Notes: generated from the letters alone by a model not told the origin. DNA of 64,000 nt from Leucobacter sp. UCMA 4100 (GCF_027853335.1 NZ_JAFEUS010000002.1:682001-746000), one strand, 5' to 3'; counted from the stretch's first letter, positions 43,424 to 52,129 are shown. Translations and numbers: made by a program.

Positions 43424-44707
43424 ATGTCGATTCAGGAGGTCGAAGTCGTCGTCGTTGGCGCCGGGCAAGCCGGTGTAGCCATGAGCGAGCATTTAACCGA
43501 CCGCGGCATCACGCACGTCGTGCTCGAGAAGAGCCGCATTGCCGAGCGGTGGCGTTCAGAGCGTTGGGATTCCCTCGTCGCAAACGGGCCAGCATGGCAC
43601 GACCGGTTTCCGAACCAGGAGTTCGCCGGCGTACACCCCGACGCGTTTCCAGACAAAGAAACCGTCGCCGACTACTTCGAGCAGTACGCTGCACGGTTCA
43701 ACGCCCCCATCAAGTGCGGCGTCGAGGTGCGTCAGGTCACGAAGCGCGAGGGCAAGCCAGGCTTCGAGGTGCAGACGTCAGAGGGCACCTATGCGGCGCT
43801 TCACGTTGTCGCGGCAACCGGCCCTTTTCAGGTAGCCCGGTACCCACGCATCATTCCCGCCGACAGCGGCCTGCACCAGTTGCACTCGTCGTCATACCGC
43901 AACCCAAGCCAGCTGCCAGAGGGCAACGTGCTCGTGGTTGGGGCCGGTTCATCGGGCGTACAGATCGCCGACGAGATTCAGAAGTCGGGGCGCCAGGTGT
44001 ACCTATCGGTGGGCGACCATGACCGCCCACCGCGCCAGTACCGCGGCCGGGACTTCGTGTGGTGGCTCGGCGTGCTCGGCAAGTGGGAGGCAAACACGCC
44101 CCCGCAGGGAGCCGACCACGTCACCATCGCGGTGAGCGGTGCCGACGGCGGCCACACGGTTGATTTTCGTGAACTGGCGGCGGGCGGCATCACCCTCGTT
44201 GGCCGAACGAAAGGCTACGAGAACGGCAACATCACGTTCGAGCCAGGTCTCGCCGAGAGCATTGCGCGAGGCGACGACAACTACCTGACGACGCTCCGCG
44301 AGGCCGATGAATACGTACTGCGCAACGGCCTCGACCTGCCCGAAGAGCCCGAGGCACACGTGCTCGGTGAGCTCCCCGAGTGCGTGACAAGCCCCCTCAG
44401 TGAGATCGATCTCGCCGAGGCCGGAATCACGACCGTGCTCTGGTCGACGGGATTTGGTGTCGACTACTCGTGGCTGCAGGTCGACGCCTTCGACGACAGC
44501 GGGTACCCCGATCACCAGCGTGGCATCTCGAAAGAGACCGGCATCTACTTCCTGGGGCTGCCCTGGCTCTCCCGCCGCGGCTCGAACTTCATCTGGGGCG
44601 TGTGGCACGATGCGCGCTACGTCGCCGACCAGATCATGATTCAGCTCGGATACGGCAAATACCGTTCAGAGGCGCCTGAACTGAGCCTCGCGCACAGCGT
44701 CGCCTAG
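43424..44707 (+). CDS. FMO/CzcO-like FAD-NAD(P) monooxygenase-type flavoprotein
   Basis: The 427-residue protein has two Rossmann fingerprints: VVVVGAGQAGVAMSEHL for FAD (residues about 7-23) and VLVVGAGSSGVQIADEI for NADPH (about 170-186). The linking segment SGLHQLHSSSY has the spacing of the FMO/Baeyer-Villiger fingerprint, though it is not a perfect match. GAGGAG precedes ATG 43424. Related proteins oxygenate N, S or carbonyl groups. As the only oxygenase-like enzyme in this locus, it is the best candidate for the initial oxidation step. A strong terminator follows the stop. Confidence 0.85.
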   Translation: MSIQEVEVVVVGAGQAGVAMSEHLTDRGITHVVLEKSRIAERWRSERWDSLVANGPAWHDRFPNQEFAGVHPDAFPDKETVADYFEQYAARFNAPIKCGVEVRQVTKREGKPGFEVQTSEGTYAALHVVAATGPFQVARYPRIIPADSGLHQLHSSSYRNPSQLPEGNVLVVGAGSSGVQIADEIQKSGRQVYLSVGDHDRPPRQYRGRDFVWWLGVLGKWEANTPPQGADHVTIAVSGADGGHTVDFRELAAGGITLVGRTKGYENGNITFEPGLAESIARGDDNYLTTLREADEYVLRNGLDLPEEPEAHVLGELPECVTSPLSEIDLAEAGITTVLWSTGFGVDYSWLQVDAFDDSGYPDHQRGISKETGIYFLGLPWLSRRGSNFIWGVWHDARYVADQIMIQLGYGKYRSEAPELSLAHSVA

Positions 44708-44732
44708 TAAACCAGGCCAGGCAATACCCGCA

Positions 44733-44767
44733 GAGTGTGGTTCGCGATATTCTCGCGAACCACACTC
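44733..44767 (+). terminator. strong intrinsic terminator after the flavoprotein gene
   Basis: A perfect 15-bp stem, GAGTGTGGTTCGCGA (44733-44747) with TCGCGAACCACACTC (44753-44767), has a 5-nt loop and is followed by TCGTGTTTTC. It separates the flavoprotein gene from the formate/nitrite-family channel gene 42 bp downstream. Confidence 0.88.
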
Positions 44768-44808
44768 TCGTGTTTTCACGTCACCGATTCATACCCAAAG
44801 GCGGCAGT

Positions 44809-45630
44809 ATGCTCTCGATTCCCGAGGCCCTCGACACCCAGGCCAAGGCAGCCCTCACGAAGGCCCGCGACCTCAAACGCCCAGGCGCCTTCACCGTCTC
44901 AGGTCTGCTCGGCGGCGCTTACGTTGGTGTTGGTGTCATTCTCATGGTGAGTACGGCCGGGCCGTTGCTCGCCGCCGGCGACCCACTCACCAAACTCGTC
45001 AGCGGCCTCGTCTTTGGTGTCGCTCTCACCCTCGTGGTGTTTGCCGGCGCCGAGCTCGTCACCTCAACCATGATGACCGCGGTTCAGGGTTTCGCGGCCA
45101 AGAGCATCGGCGGCCGCACCGCCGTACGCCTCATCGCCACCACCTTTGCCCTAAACTTCGTGGGCGCCGCACTCTTCGCGGCCCTCATCGTCGCATCCGG
45201 GGTGCTCGAAACGAACGCCGCCGCGGGAGCTATGGTGCACGAGTTGCTGCTCTCGAAGTCGCTGCTCACCCCGCTCGAACTGGTCATTCGCGGCACCCTG
45301 TGCAACGTCCTGGTGTGCCTCGCGGTGTGGATGGGCGTGCGCATCGTCGCCCCGGGCCCGCGCATCGCCGTCATTCTGCTGGCCATGCTCGCCTTCGTCA
45401 GCGCAGGCTTCGAGCACGTCGTGGCCAACATGACCACCTACTGGATCGGCGTCTTGCTGCGAGACCCCGCCGCAAGCGCGCCGCTCTTTGCCGAAAACAT
45501 GCTCTTCGTGGGTCTTGGAAACCTCGTGGGTGGCGGGCTTCTCGTCGGCATCGTGTACTGGGTTCTCGCCGGGCGACCCCGGGGAGAGGCCGCAGAACAG
45601 CCCCTCGACACCGATGCGGTTCGCCCCTAA
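44809..45630 (+). CDS. formate/nitrite transporter (FNT) family channel
   Basis: The 273-residue protein has six hydrophobic segments and FNT motifs: FTVSGLLGGAYVGVGVILM near the N-terminus, FAGAELVTSTMM (as in the Asn/Asp Omega-loop region), GTLCNVLVCLAVWM and SAGFEHVVANM (the conserved central His). It may move formate, nitrite or hydrosulfide. ATG 44809 has AAAGGCGG upstream. With the flavoprotein terminator just before it, it should have its own promoter, but only 41 bp are available. Formate release by the adjoining catabolism is a possible link, not shown. Confidence 0.88.
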   Translation: MLSIPEALDTQAKAALTKARDLKRPGAFTVSGLLGGAYVGVGVILMVSTAGPLLAAGDPLTKLVSGLVFGVALTLVVFAGAELVTSTMMTAVQGFAAKSIGGRTAVRLIATTFALNFVGAALFAALIVASGVLETNAAAGAMVHELLLSKSLLTPLELVIRGTLCNVLVCLAVWMGVRIVAPGPRIAVILLAMLAFVSAGFEHVVANMTTYWIGVLLRDPAASAPLFAENMLFVGLGNLVGGGLLVGIVYWVLAGRPRGEAAEQPLDTDAVRP

Positions 45631-45944
45631 TCGCCCATTTCGGGCGCAAAACCAACTTGTCACACTGTCGACAAAAGACGCCGTGCTTTTCACGCTACTC
45701 GTGAGCGATGCGCATAACGTTGCGCCAGGCCGCTTGAATTCGCCGCTCCATCACGCATAGGCTACGCACGTTGCATAGGGTGCAACACTTTCTGCTCGGG
45801 CTCCCCCATTTGCCCGGGAACCCACTGGGCCGTGGCCCCGCATATCGTTGCGGGTTGTCTGCCCCGTGCACGGAGCAGCCCGAGAGGTTACAGAGCGATG
45901 AGCGCTCACGGGGGTTCCACGCACTCAGGGGAAAGGGTCCATTC
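45631..45944 (+). promoter_or_regulatory. long leader region before the surface protein gene
   Basis: No gene is apparent in these 314 bp. A possible promoter is TTGAAT (45734-45739) with TAGGCT (45758-45763, 18-bp spacer). Downstream, GTTGCA/TGCAAC (45770-45775 and 45781-45786) and CCCGCA/TGCGGG (around 45838-45855) form hairpins. If the promoter is right, the 5' leader is about 170 nt, long for this genome. I cannot assign it to a known riboswitch. Confidence 0.35.
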
Positions 45945-47021
45945 ATGCGTGTCTTCACACCACTGCTCGCGACGGTCACCGCCGCACTACTCGGCTTCGC
46001 AGGGAGTCTCAGCATGGTCGCGCCAGCGGCTGCGGTAACCGAAGAGTTTCGGCCGGGTGCCGAGTCACCGACGGGCGGTTTTGCCTCAGCCTGGAAAGTT
46101 TCATCACCCTCTGATCACATGGCACAGCCCTTCACCCAGACTGAAACGGGCAACCTGGCAACGGTGCGCATCAAGCTGAACAACATCGAAACCGGCGCCG
46201 ACTTCACTTCGATGAATATTCACGAATTTGACGACGCGACCGGCCCCGCAGCAGAGCCATTGGCAGGCGGATCATCGTCGGCAATAACCCTCGAAGAGCC
46301 AGATGGCTCAGGACAGCTTTGGGCCAAGGTCTCGTTTGCCGACCGCCCGCTGCTCACCAAAGGCTCGCGCTATGCCCTCGTCATCGACCCGGTGACGAAG
46401 AGTGGGGAAAATGCCTCATTCGTCATGAACATTGACTGGGAGAACTCTGATCACGACTTCAAACCTTGGGTTCGTAACGGTGCAGACGGCTGGCAAGGCT
46501 ACTCCACCGGGTACCTGGTTTTCACCTCTCAGCTTGTCACCCGATTCGTGGCCCCGACCGAGCCAGCGCTCAAGCGCGCCAGCGCATGCGGCGTCGAAGC
46601 GAGGGTCAGCCTTCCCAATGACGAGGGTGTCATCTACAGCGAAACCCGCGACGGTGACGTCATCACCGTGACCGCCGCCGCAGCCGAGGGCTACTTCCTC
46701 GAGGCTGGAGCGACCACCGAGTGGCAGTTCACGGTCACCGCCGAGACCTGCCCAGAGCCCAAAGACCCCTCGGTAACGACTCCCGAAGACCCTCAGGAGC
46801 CGGTGGACCCTGCTGAACCAGCCGATCCTTCTGAGCCCACTGAGCAGCCCTCAGAGCCGACCGCGTCAAAGCCGACAACCGACGCCAAGACGCCCAGCAC
46901 CCCCGAAAGCCTTGCATCAACCGGCGGCAACCCCGGCATGATCGGGCTCGCAGCGGTAGCCGCGATCACGCTCGGTGCCGCCCTCGTCGTACTGCGCAGA
47001 GCCCGCTCGGCACGCGCGTAG
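45945..47021 (+). CDS. wall-anchored surface protein with LASTG sorting signal
   Basis: The 358-residue protein has a Sec signal peptide (RVFTPLLATVTAALLGFAG through AAAV), a beta-rich domain of about 200 residues (PFTQTETGNLATVRIKLNN, LTKGSRYALVIDP) reminiscent of choice-of-anchor R modules, a second small domain with two Cys (SACGVEARV and TAETCPEP), a Pro/Glu/Thr-rich wall-spanning linker with PxEP repeats, and LASTGG, a hydrophobic helix and RRARSARA. LAXTG is the type usually linked to class E sortases. GGGGAAAGGG lies upstream of ATG 45945. The ligand is unknown. Confidence 0.85.
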   Translation: MRVFTPLLATVTAALLGFAGSLSMVAPAAAVTEEFRPGAESPTGGFASAWKVSSPSDHMAQPFTQTETGNLATVRIKLNNIETGADFTSMNIHEFDDATGPAAEPLAGGSSSAITLEEPDGSGQLWAKVSFADRPLLTKGSRYALVIDPVTKSGENASFVMNIDWENSDHDFKPWVRNGADGWQGYSTGYLVFTSQLVTRFVAPTEPALKRASACGVEARVSLPNDEGVIYSETRDGDVITVTAAAAEGYFLEAGATTEWQFTVTAETCPEPKDPSVTTPEDPQEPVDPAEPADPSEPTEQPSEPTASKPTTDAKTPSTPESLASTGGNPGMIGLAAVAAITLGAALVVLRRARSARA

Positions 47022-47064
47022 CGCGCGATCCGCAACCAATATGTCGCGATCACCTCGCGGCCCC

Positions 47065-47925
47065 TTAGAGCACCGCCGAGAGAAACTCTCTCGTGCGGTG
47101 CTCTTTTGGATTATTGAAGAGGGTTTCAGGATCGCCCTCTTCAACGATGCTGCCGTTATCGAACATCAGCACGCGGTTTGAAACCTCGCGTGCAAACTGG
47201 ATCTCGTGCGTCACGATGAGCATGGTGACATCGGTGTCGCGCGCGATATCAGTGAGAATACCGAGCACCTCGCCCACGACCTCGGGGTCGAGCGCACTCG
47301 TGACCTCATCGAGCAACAGAATCTCTGGGTCCATCGCGAGCGCTCGCGCAATCGCGACGCGCTGCTGCTGCCCGCCCGAAAGTTGCGAGGGGTGCGCATC
47401 GGCTTTGTCGGGCAAACCGACCTTCTCAAGCAGCTCGTAGGCGTGTGCTTTAGCCTTCGCCTTCGGCACCCCGAGCACGTGCACGGGCGCCTCGATAATG
47501 TTCTCGAGCACGGTCATGTTCGGGAACAGGTTGAACTGCTGAAACACCATCCCGATGCGCTTTCGCATCTCGTTCTTGTGCTTCTCTTTGAGCTCGACGC
47601 GCTTGCCGTTCACCTCGCGGTGGGTGAGTGGCTTGCCGTCGATGTAAATGTACCCACCGTTTGCCTCTTCGAGCGTCATGACGAGCCGCAGAATGGTCGT
47701 CTTACCCGAGCCCGAGGGGCCGATGAGCGTGACCCGGTCGCCCTTGCGCACTGAGAAGTCGAGCCCCTTGAGCACGACGTGGTCGCCAAAGCGCTTCTCG
47801 ACGCCATCGAAGTGGATCGCGGGCGTCTCGCCGTTGGCAATCGTAATTGCCCCGGTGTGGGTTGCCGGCGAGTGCTCGAACTGCACCTCGACCGGCTCTT
47901 CTGAAGGGTTAGGCGTTATTGACAA
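47065..47925 (-). CDS. polar amino acid/ectoine-type ABC transporter ATP-binding protein (EhuA-like)
   Basis: The 286-residue protein starts at TTG 47925 with GGAG 7 nt upstream and a polar N-terminal extension of about 35 residues. Motifs are Walker A GPSGSGKTT, signature LSGGQQQRVAIARALAMDP, Walker B ILLLDEVTSALD and H-loop IVTHEI. This is the GlnQ/HisP/EhuA subgroup. The segment THREVNGKRVELKEKHKNEMR, in part, is an insertion seen in EhuA-like ATPases. It overlaps the upstream permease by 17 bp and closes a four-gene importer operon. Confidence 0.9.
   Translation of the reverse strand: MSITPNPSEEPVEVQFEHSPATHTGAITIANGETPAIHFDGVEKRFGDHVVLKGLDFSVRKGDRVTLIGPSGSGKTTILRLVMTLEEANGGYIYIDGKPLTHREVNGKRVELKEKHKNEMRKRIGMVFQQFNLFPNMTVLENIIEAPVHVLGVPKAKAKAHAYELLEKVGLPDKADAHPSQLSGGQQQRVAIARALAMDPEILLLDEVTSALDPEVVGEVLGILTDIARDTDVTMLIVTHEIQFAREVSNRVLMFDNGSIVEEGDPETLFNNPKEHRTREFLSAVL
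47067..47104 (+). terminator. terminator overlapping the 3' end of the convergent ABC gene
   Basis: AGAGCACCGC (47067-47076) pairs with GCGGTGCTCT (47095-47104), and CGAGAG/CTCTCG extend the stem inside; TTTT follows on the plus strand. It terminates the surface protein transcript, yet the stem lies within the last codons of the minus-strand ATPase gene (stop at 47065). Confidence 0.8.
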
Positions 47926-48565
47926 GTCGTTTCTCCATTCGCCCGATCACGAGTGAGGTCGGGTAGCTAGCAAGTAAGAAGATCACGCCGGCGATCGTGA
48001 TCGCTTCGATGTAGCGAAAGTGCTGGCCGCCGAACAGTTGTGCGGCGCGCACAAGCTCGGTGACGGTGATCGCCATGAGAAAGGGGGTGTCTTTAAACAT
48101 CGCGATCACGTAGTTGCCCAGCGAGGGCAGCGTGCTTCTGATGGCCTGCGGAATGATGACGGCCCACCAGGTGCGGCCGCGTGACATGCTGAGTGCCGTG
48201 CTCGCCTCCCACTGCCCCGCGGGAACCGCTTCGATGCCCGCGCGATAGCTCTCGGCCATGTAGGTGGCGTAGTGCACCCCAAACACGATCACGCCGAGAG
48301 TGAGCGGTGAGACGCTCGAAAAGGCGTAATAGACGAACAGCAACTGCACAACGATCGGGGTCATACGTATGAAATTCACGACAAAACCGAGCGCGAGCGC
48401 GATGGGGCGAGGCGCGCTTCGCCTCGTGACAGCGATCACGAGACCGAGCAGCGCAGCAATCACACTGCCGAGCACCGTGACGAGAAGGGTCACCTTCACA
48501 AAGGCGCCGAGCAAGATGGGTAGCGCTTCGAGCGCGTAGTCCCAGTTCCAGAGTGCGTCTTGCAT
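47909..48565 (-). CDS. polar amino acid ABC transporter permease (EhuD-like)
   Basis: The 218-residue HisM/EhuD-type permease has five or so helices and the EAA loop around SMSRGRTWWAVIIPQAIRSTLPSLGNYV. VIFGVHYATYMAESYRAGIEAVPAGQWEA is the amino-acid permease signature (quoted in part; residues about 110-138). It pairs with the permease just upstream, whose stop overlaps its ATG by 1 bp. Confidence 0.9.
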   Translation of the reverse strand: MQDALWNWDYALEALPILLGAFVKVTLLVTVLGSVIAALLGLVIAVTRRSAPRPIALALGFVVNFIRMTPIVVQLLFVYYAFSSVSPLTLGVIVFGVHYATYMAESYRAGIEAVPAGQWEASTALSMSRGRTWWAVIIPQAIRSTLPSLGNYVIAMFKDTPFLMAITVTELVRAAQLFGGQHFRYIEAITIAGVIFLLASYPTSLVIGRMEKRLVNNA

Positions 48566-49320
48566 TACTTCGTCACCCCCTGACCGTTGCTGGGGCGAAT
48601 AGCATCTTGTGCGGCGGTTACCTTCGAGGTCGAGCCGCGAAGCATTTCGCCGAATGATTTACCGCGGCCAAGCTTCTGCTTAGCGCGCGCCTCGAGCATA
48701 ATCATGACGAGGCTGAACGCCCACGCCAGAGCGAAGTAGAGCAGCAGGCCAACCGTGTAGGCGAAGAAGACGTTCGTGTCGATGCGCAGCTTGTTGAGCG
48801 AAGCCGTGAGGTCAAACATCGTGATGAAGCTCACAATCGCCGTACCTTTGAGCAGCAGCACGAGCAGGTTACTGAGCGAAGGCAACATGATGGCCCACGC
48901 CTGCGGAAAAATCACGCGACGCATGCGACCAAAGCGCGACATACTGAGCGCCGTCGTGGCCTCCCATTGACCGCTCGGAACCGCGTTGATCGACCCACGA
49001 ACGACCTCTGCTCCGTAGGCCCCATAGTTCAGCCCCAGGCCTAAGATACCGACAAAAATCGGCGTAAGTTCGTAGCCGAACAGCGGCAACACAAAGAAGA
49101 GAAAGAAGAGCTGCACGACAAGCGAGGTGCCACGAAAGAATTCGATGACCACACGAGCAATACCACGTACGAGGCCGTGTTGCGACAGGGCCATAAGCCC
49201 CAGCACAACAGAGATGATGAGCGCGAGAAGGGCGCCGCCGAGCGTGAGGGTGACGGTGATACCGAGCCCCTCCATGATGCGCGGCCACGCCCTTCCGAGC
49301 GCTTCAAGGTTTTCAACCAC
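48565..49320 (-). CDS. polar amino acid ABC transporter permease (EhuC-like)
   Basis: The 251-residue permease begins at GTG 49320. It carries the same family signature (GLGLNYGAYGAEVVRGSINAV, in part, then PSGQWEATTALSMSRFGRM and FPQAWAIMLPSLSN). The C-terminal 40 residues are a charged cytoplasmic tail. It is the first of the two membrane partners and follows the substrate-binding lipoprotein by 14 bp. Confidence 0.9.
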   Translation of the reverse strand: MVENLEALGRAWPRIMEGLGITVTLTLGGALLALIISVVLGLMALSQHGLVRGIARVVIEFFRGTSLVVQLFFLFFVLPLFGYELTPIFVGILGLGLNYGAYGAEVVRGSINAVPSGQWEATTALSMSRFGRMRRVIFPQAWAIMLPSLSNLLVLLLKGTAIVSFITMFDLTASLNKLRIDTNVFFAYTVGLLLYFALAWAFSLVMIMLEARAKQKLGRGKSFGEMLRGSTSKVTAAQDAIRPSNGQGVTK

Positions 49321-49334
49321 GGGTTGTTTCGCCC

Positions 49335-50234
49335 CTACTCAGCGAGTTCGCCCGAGCAAAGCTGCTCGGTCGTGAGGCTTTCGGGCGGCAGGTTTTCTGC
49401 CGTGAAGCCAAACTCTTCAACGAGCGAAAGGTACTTCGCCTCGTCACCGGTAATCTTGGCGAGCTCAGCGTTGTACGCCTCAAGCAGCTCGGTATCGGCC
49501 TTGCGGAACACCGTGCCGCCCGCACCGATCTGCGGCACCCCGTCAAGCTCCTGCACGAAGGCGTCGGTCGTCTCGACGTCGTCGAGATCCTTTGCCATCC
49601 AGTTCATCGAGACCGCGGTGAGCGTGAACGCGTCAGCGCGACCGCTCTGCACGGCCTCCATGCCTGCCTGGGCGTTATCGACCTGGATCGTGTTCTTGAT
49701 GCCGAGCTCATCGGCGTAGTCGGCCTCGATCGCGCCGCCCTGCACCGCGAGCTTCACGTCGCCGTCTCGGTCAAGCACCGAGTCAAGGTCGCTGAGCTTC
49801 TCGGGGTTGCCCTTCGGCACCGCGAGCGCGGTCGTGTACATGATCTCGGGGTCGCTGAAGGCCGCTTGCTCACAACGGTCGGGCAAAATCGACATGCCCG
49901 CGCTAATCGCGTCAAAGCGCCCAGCATTCAAGCCGGGAATAAGCGAGTTCCAGTCGACCTCAACGACCTCAACGTTGTCGATGCCGAGCCCTTTAAAGAT
50001 CTCTTTGTGCATCGCGATAGTCGCGCCAGTTGCCTCACCGCTCTCATCAACCCATGAGTAGGGGCGCTCTTCGGCGATCGCGAGGGTGATCGTTCCCTCT
50101 TTTTGCAACCGTTCGAGCGTGTTTCCGTCTGCCGTGTCAGTGTTTCCGGTGGCCGTGCAGGCCGAGAGCAGCAGCGCCGCGACCCCGGCGGCAGCGGCCG
50201 CGAGGGGCGTAAATCGGTGTCTGGTACTGGTCAT
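49335..50234 (-). CDS. amino acid/ectoine-type ABC substrate-binding lipoprotein (EhuB-like)
   Basis: The 299-residue protein has signal AAAAAGVAALLLSAC and a type 2 binding domain: GTITLAIAEERPYSWVDESG, DWNSLIPGLNAGRFDAISAGM and ILPDRCEQAAFSDP. The SLIPGLxAGRFD...RCEQ pattern is what I associate with EhuB, the ectoine/hydroxyectoine-binding protein, though other polar amino acids are possible. It heads the operon and is divergent from a GntR regulator. If ectoine is the ligand, the system would scavenge an osmolyte or nitrogen source. Confidence 0.85.
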   Translation of the reverse strand: MTSTRHRFTPLAAAAAGVAALLLSACTATGNTDTADGNTLERLQKEGTITLAIAEERPYSWVDESGEATGATIAMHKEIFKGLGIDNVEVVEVDWNSLIPGLNAGRFDAISAGMSILPDRCEQAAFSDPEIMYTTALAVPKGNPEKLSDLDSVLDRDGDVKLAVQGGAIEADYADELGIKNTIQVDNAQAGMEAVQSGRADAFTLTAVSMNWMAKDLDDVETTDAFVQELDGVPQIGAGGTVFRKADTELLEAYNAELAKITGDEAKYLSLVEEFGFTAENLPPESLTTEQLCSGELAE

Positions 50235-50337
50235 TGTTCCTCGTTTCGTTTCTGAAGGCCAGGTGTAGGCCCGTGTCAGCGATCGACCTGAGCGATGCTA
50301 CGCGGAATGCAGACCGAATGAAATGTAAACAGTAAGA

Positions 50338-50347
50338 TTGTCTACAA
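50338..50347. promoter_or_regulatory. candidate GntR operator
   Basis: TTGT-CT-ACAA is a short inverted repeat of the kind bound by FCD-type GntR regulators, with an adjoining ATTAGATAGAAT AT-rich tract. It lies in the 227-bp gap between the substrate-binding gene and gntR, which otherwise shows no gene. Confidence 0.45.
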
Positions 50348-50461
50348 TTAGATAGAATCGTTGCATTAGCGGATCCCACCAGGCAGCCCGCCACCGGCTC
50401 TGCCGCGGCAACGGCAGGCCCGGGCCATCAGAACCGCCCACAACACCGAACGGAGCACCCC

Positions 50462-51214
50462 TTGCACGGTCACTACCACGGCGGATCACCCCGCCAAATG
50501 GCTCCCCTCACCCGCAGCTCAACCGTCGACCTCATCGCCCACGAGCTTCGCTCGGCGATCTTCTCCGGAGGGCTCCCCGTCGGCTCGCCGGTGCGCGAGG
50601 TCGAGATCTCTTCACAGCTTGGCGTGAGCCGTGCCCCCTTTCGCGAGGCGGCCCAGCGACTCGTGCAGGAGGGGCTCCTGACCGCGTTTCCCGGCCGCGG
50701 CCTTCGCGTCACGGGCATCACCGGCGACGCGATCGACGACGTGTACGAGGCACGGCTCGCAATCGAGTCTCGCGCAGTGCACCTCGTGTCTGAGGCACGC
50801 AACACCGAGGTGCTTGGCGCCCTGCGGAGCGCCTACGAGGGGTTCGCGCAGGCGACCGAACGCGGCGACGACGCCTGGGCGATCGGCGATTCAGACCTCG
50901 CCTTTCACCAGCTTCTCGTCGATTTCGCCGGCAGCTACCGGCTCTCGCGCATCATGTCGACGCTGGTCATGGAGACGCGACTTGCGAGTCTGAGCGCCGA
51001 GGAGGGGTTTGCGGTGCGCCTCTCGGTCTCGCCCACCTACGAAGCGCTGCTCAGCGGGCTCGAGCTCGGCAACGCGCAGTCCTCGATCAGCGCTCTCGAG
51101 GTGCAGTTTCGCGATGCGATCGCCCGCCTCAAAGGAGAGAACGATTACCCCACGATCGAGACCGACCCCGATGCGGTGCAGCACGAGTTCAACCCCATCG
51201 ACACGGCGCCCTAA
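50462..51214 (+). CDS. GntR-family (FCD) regulator of the amino acid importer
   Basis: The 250-residue protein has a winged helix (STVDLIAHELRSAIFSGGL, EISSQLGVSRAPFREAAQRLV) and an FCD domain (about 90-220) with metal-site residues in SDLAFHQLLVDFAGS. TTG 50462 has GGAG 6 nt upstream; ATG 50498 (MAPLTRSS) is the alternative and is where homology begins. It is divergent from the EhuB-like operon and probably represses it. Confidence 0.85.
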   Translation: MHGHYHGGSPRQMAPLTRSSTVDLIAHELRSAIFSGGLPVGSPVREVEISSQLGVSRAPFREAAQRLVQEGLLTAFPGRGLRVTGITGDAIDDVYEARLAIESRAVHLVSEARNTEVLGALRSAYEGFAQATERGDDAWAIGDSDLAFHQLLVDFAGSYRLSRIMSTLVMETRLASLSAEEGFAVRLSVSPTYEALLSGLELGNAQSSISALEVQFRDAIARLKGENDYPTIETDPDAVQHEFNPIDTAP

Positions 51215-51229
51215 GGCGGCTAAACGCCA

Positions 51230-52129
51230 TCACACGATGCGTTGAAACTGCTTCACGGTTGTCGAGTGTTCCCTCGCGTGGCTTGCGATGCGGTGCAGCG
51301 GGGCGATCCACACATCACGTTGCTCGACGACTTCGGCAACGAACGCTTCAAGGGCCATCGCACGCCCGGGCCTTCCTGAGAGGAACGGGTGGTTGGTGAG
51401 CACCCAACAGCCACCAAAGCGGCGCATGCCGTCAAGCTCGCTGCGCCAAAGCTCGATCGCATGGGACGGGGTCTGAATAGGCCCGAGTTCGGTGACATCG
51501 GGAATGTAGCAGTATTGCTCCCAATCATCGAGCGCCCATTGAATGGGAATCTCAACGATCGTGTCAACTGTCGTTCCCTGCCTCGGCGCACCGTCTTGTG
51601 GGCGTAGCAGGTATGGAAAATCATCGTCCATGAGACTCGAGTCATACGCAAATCCACGCTCGAGCAAGAGCCCTGGCATTTGCCACGAGAGATCCCACAT
51701 CGGCGCACGGTATCCCACAGGGCGCTCACCCGTCAGCGCTTCAAGCGTGTCACTACCGCGGTCAAGCTGTTCAATTTGCTTGGCAACGGTGAGCCCGGCA
51801 GGTTTGTCGTGATGATAACCGTGGTGAGCAATCTCGTGTCCGGCACGAGCAATGTCGCGAATGACCCACGGGTGAAGGTGAGCGGTAAAACCAGGCACAA
51901 AAAATGTGCTCTGCACCCCTTGCCGGTCGAGCATATCGAGCAGCCTGCGAACCCCAACCGTTGGCCCGTAGCGCTGATGCGTCATGACGCTCATGCTTTC
52001 GGCAGTGGCAGGGTTCGCGGCAAGCACCGCCGACTCACCGTCAACGTCGAACGAAAACGACACCGCGGTGCGAGCGTTCTCAGGCCAGACGATGGGTGCG
52101 GCAGCCGGTGCGCTATCGGCTCTATTCAT
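51230..52129 (-). CDS. NodB-fold (PuuE-like) polysaccharide deacetylase family hydrolase
   Basis: The 299-residue protein has the NodB motifs: SFSFDVDGES (motif 1 Asp), HEIAHHGYHHDKP (H-x3-H metal motif), VGYRAPMWDLSWQ and LTNHPFLSGRPGR. There is no signal peptide or membrane anchor, so it acts in the cytosol and is unlikely to work on peptidoglycan. Cytosolic NodB proteins of this kind include the metal-independent allantoinase PuuE, so a small-molecule amide substrate fits better. It overlaps the ureohydrolase gene by 8 bp. Confidence 0.82.
   Translation of the reverse strand: MNRADSAPAAAPIVWPENARTAVSFSFDVDGESAVLAANPATAESMSVMTHQRYGPTVGVRRLLDMLDRQGVQSTFFVPGFTAHLHPWVIRDIARAGHEIAHHGYHHDKPAGLTVAKQIEQLDRGSDTLEALTGERPVGYRAPMWDLSWQMPGLLLERGFAYDSSLMDDDFPYLLRPQDGAPRQGTTVDTIVEIPIQWALDDWEQYCYIPDVTELGPIQTPSHAIELWRSELDGMRRFGGCWVLTNHPFLSGRPGRAMALEAFVAEVVEQRDVWIAPLHRIASHAREHSTTVKQFQRIV

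Noticed and set aside
51230-52129. peptidoglycan or chitin deacetylase
   Set aside because: No signal peptide or anchor, and it sits in an amine-type catabolic operon, so a cytosolic PuuE-like role fits better.
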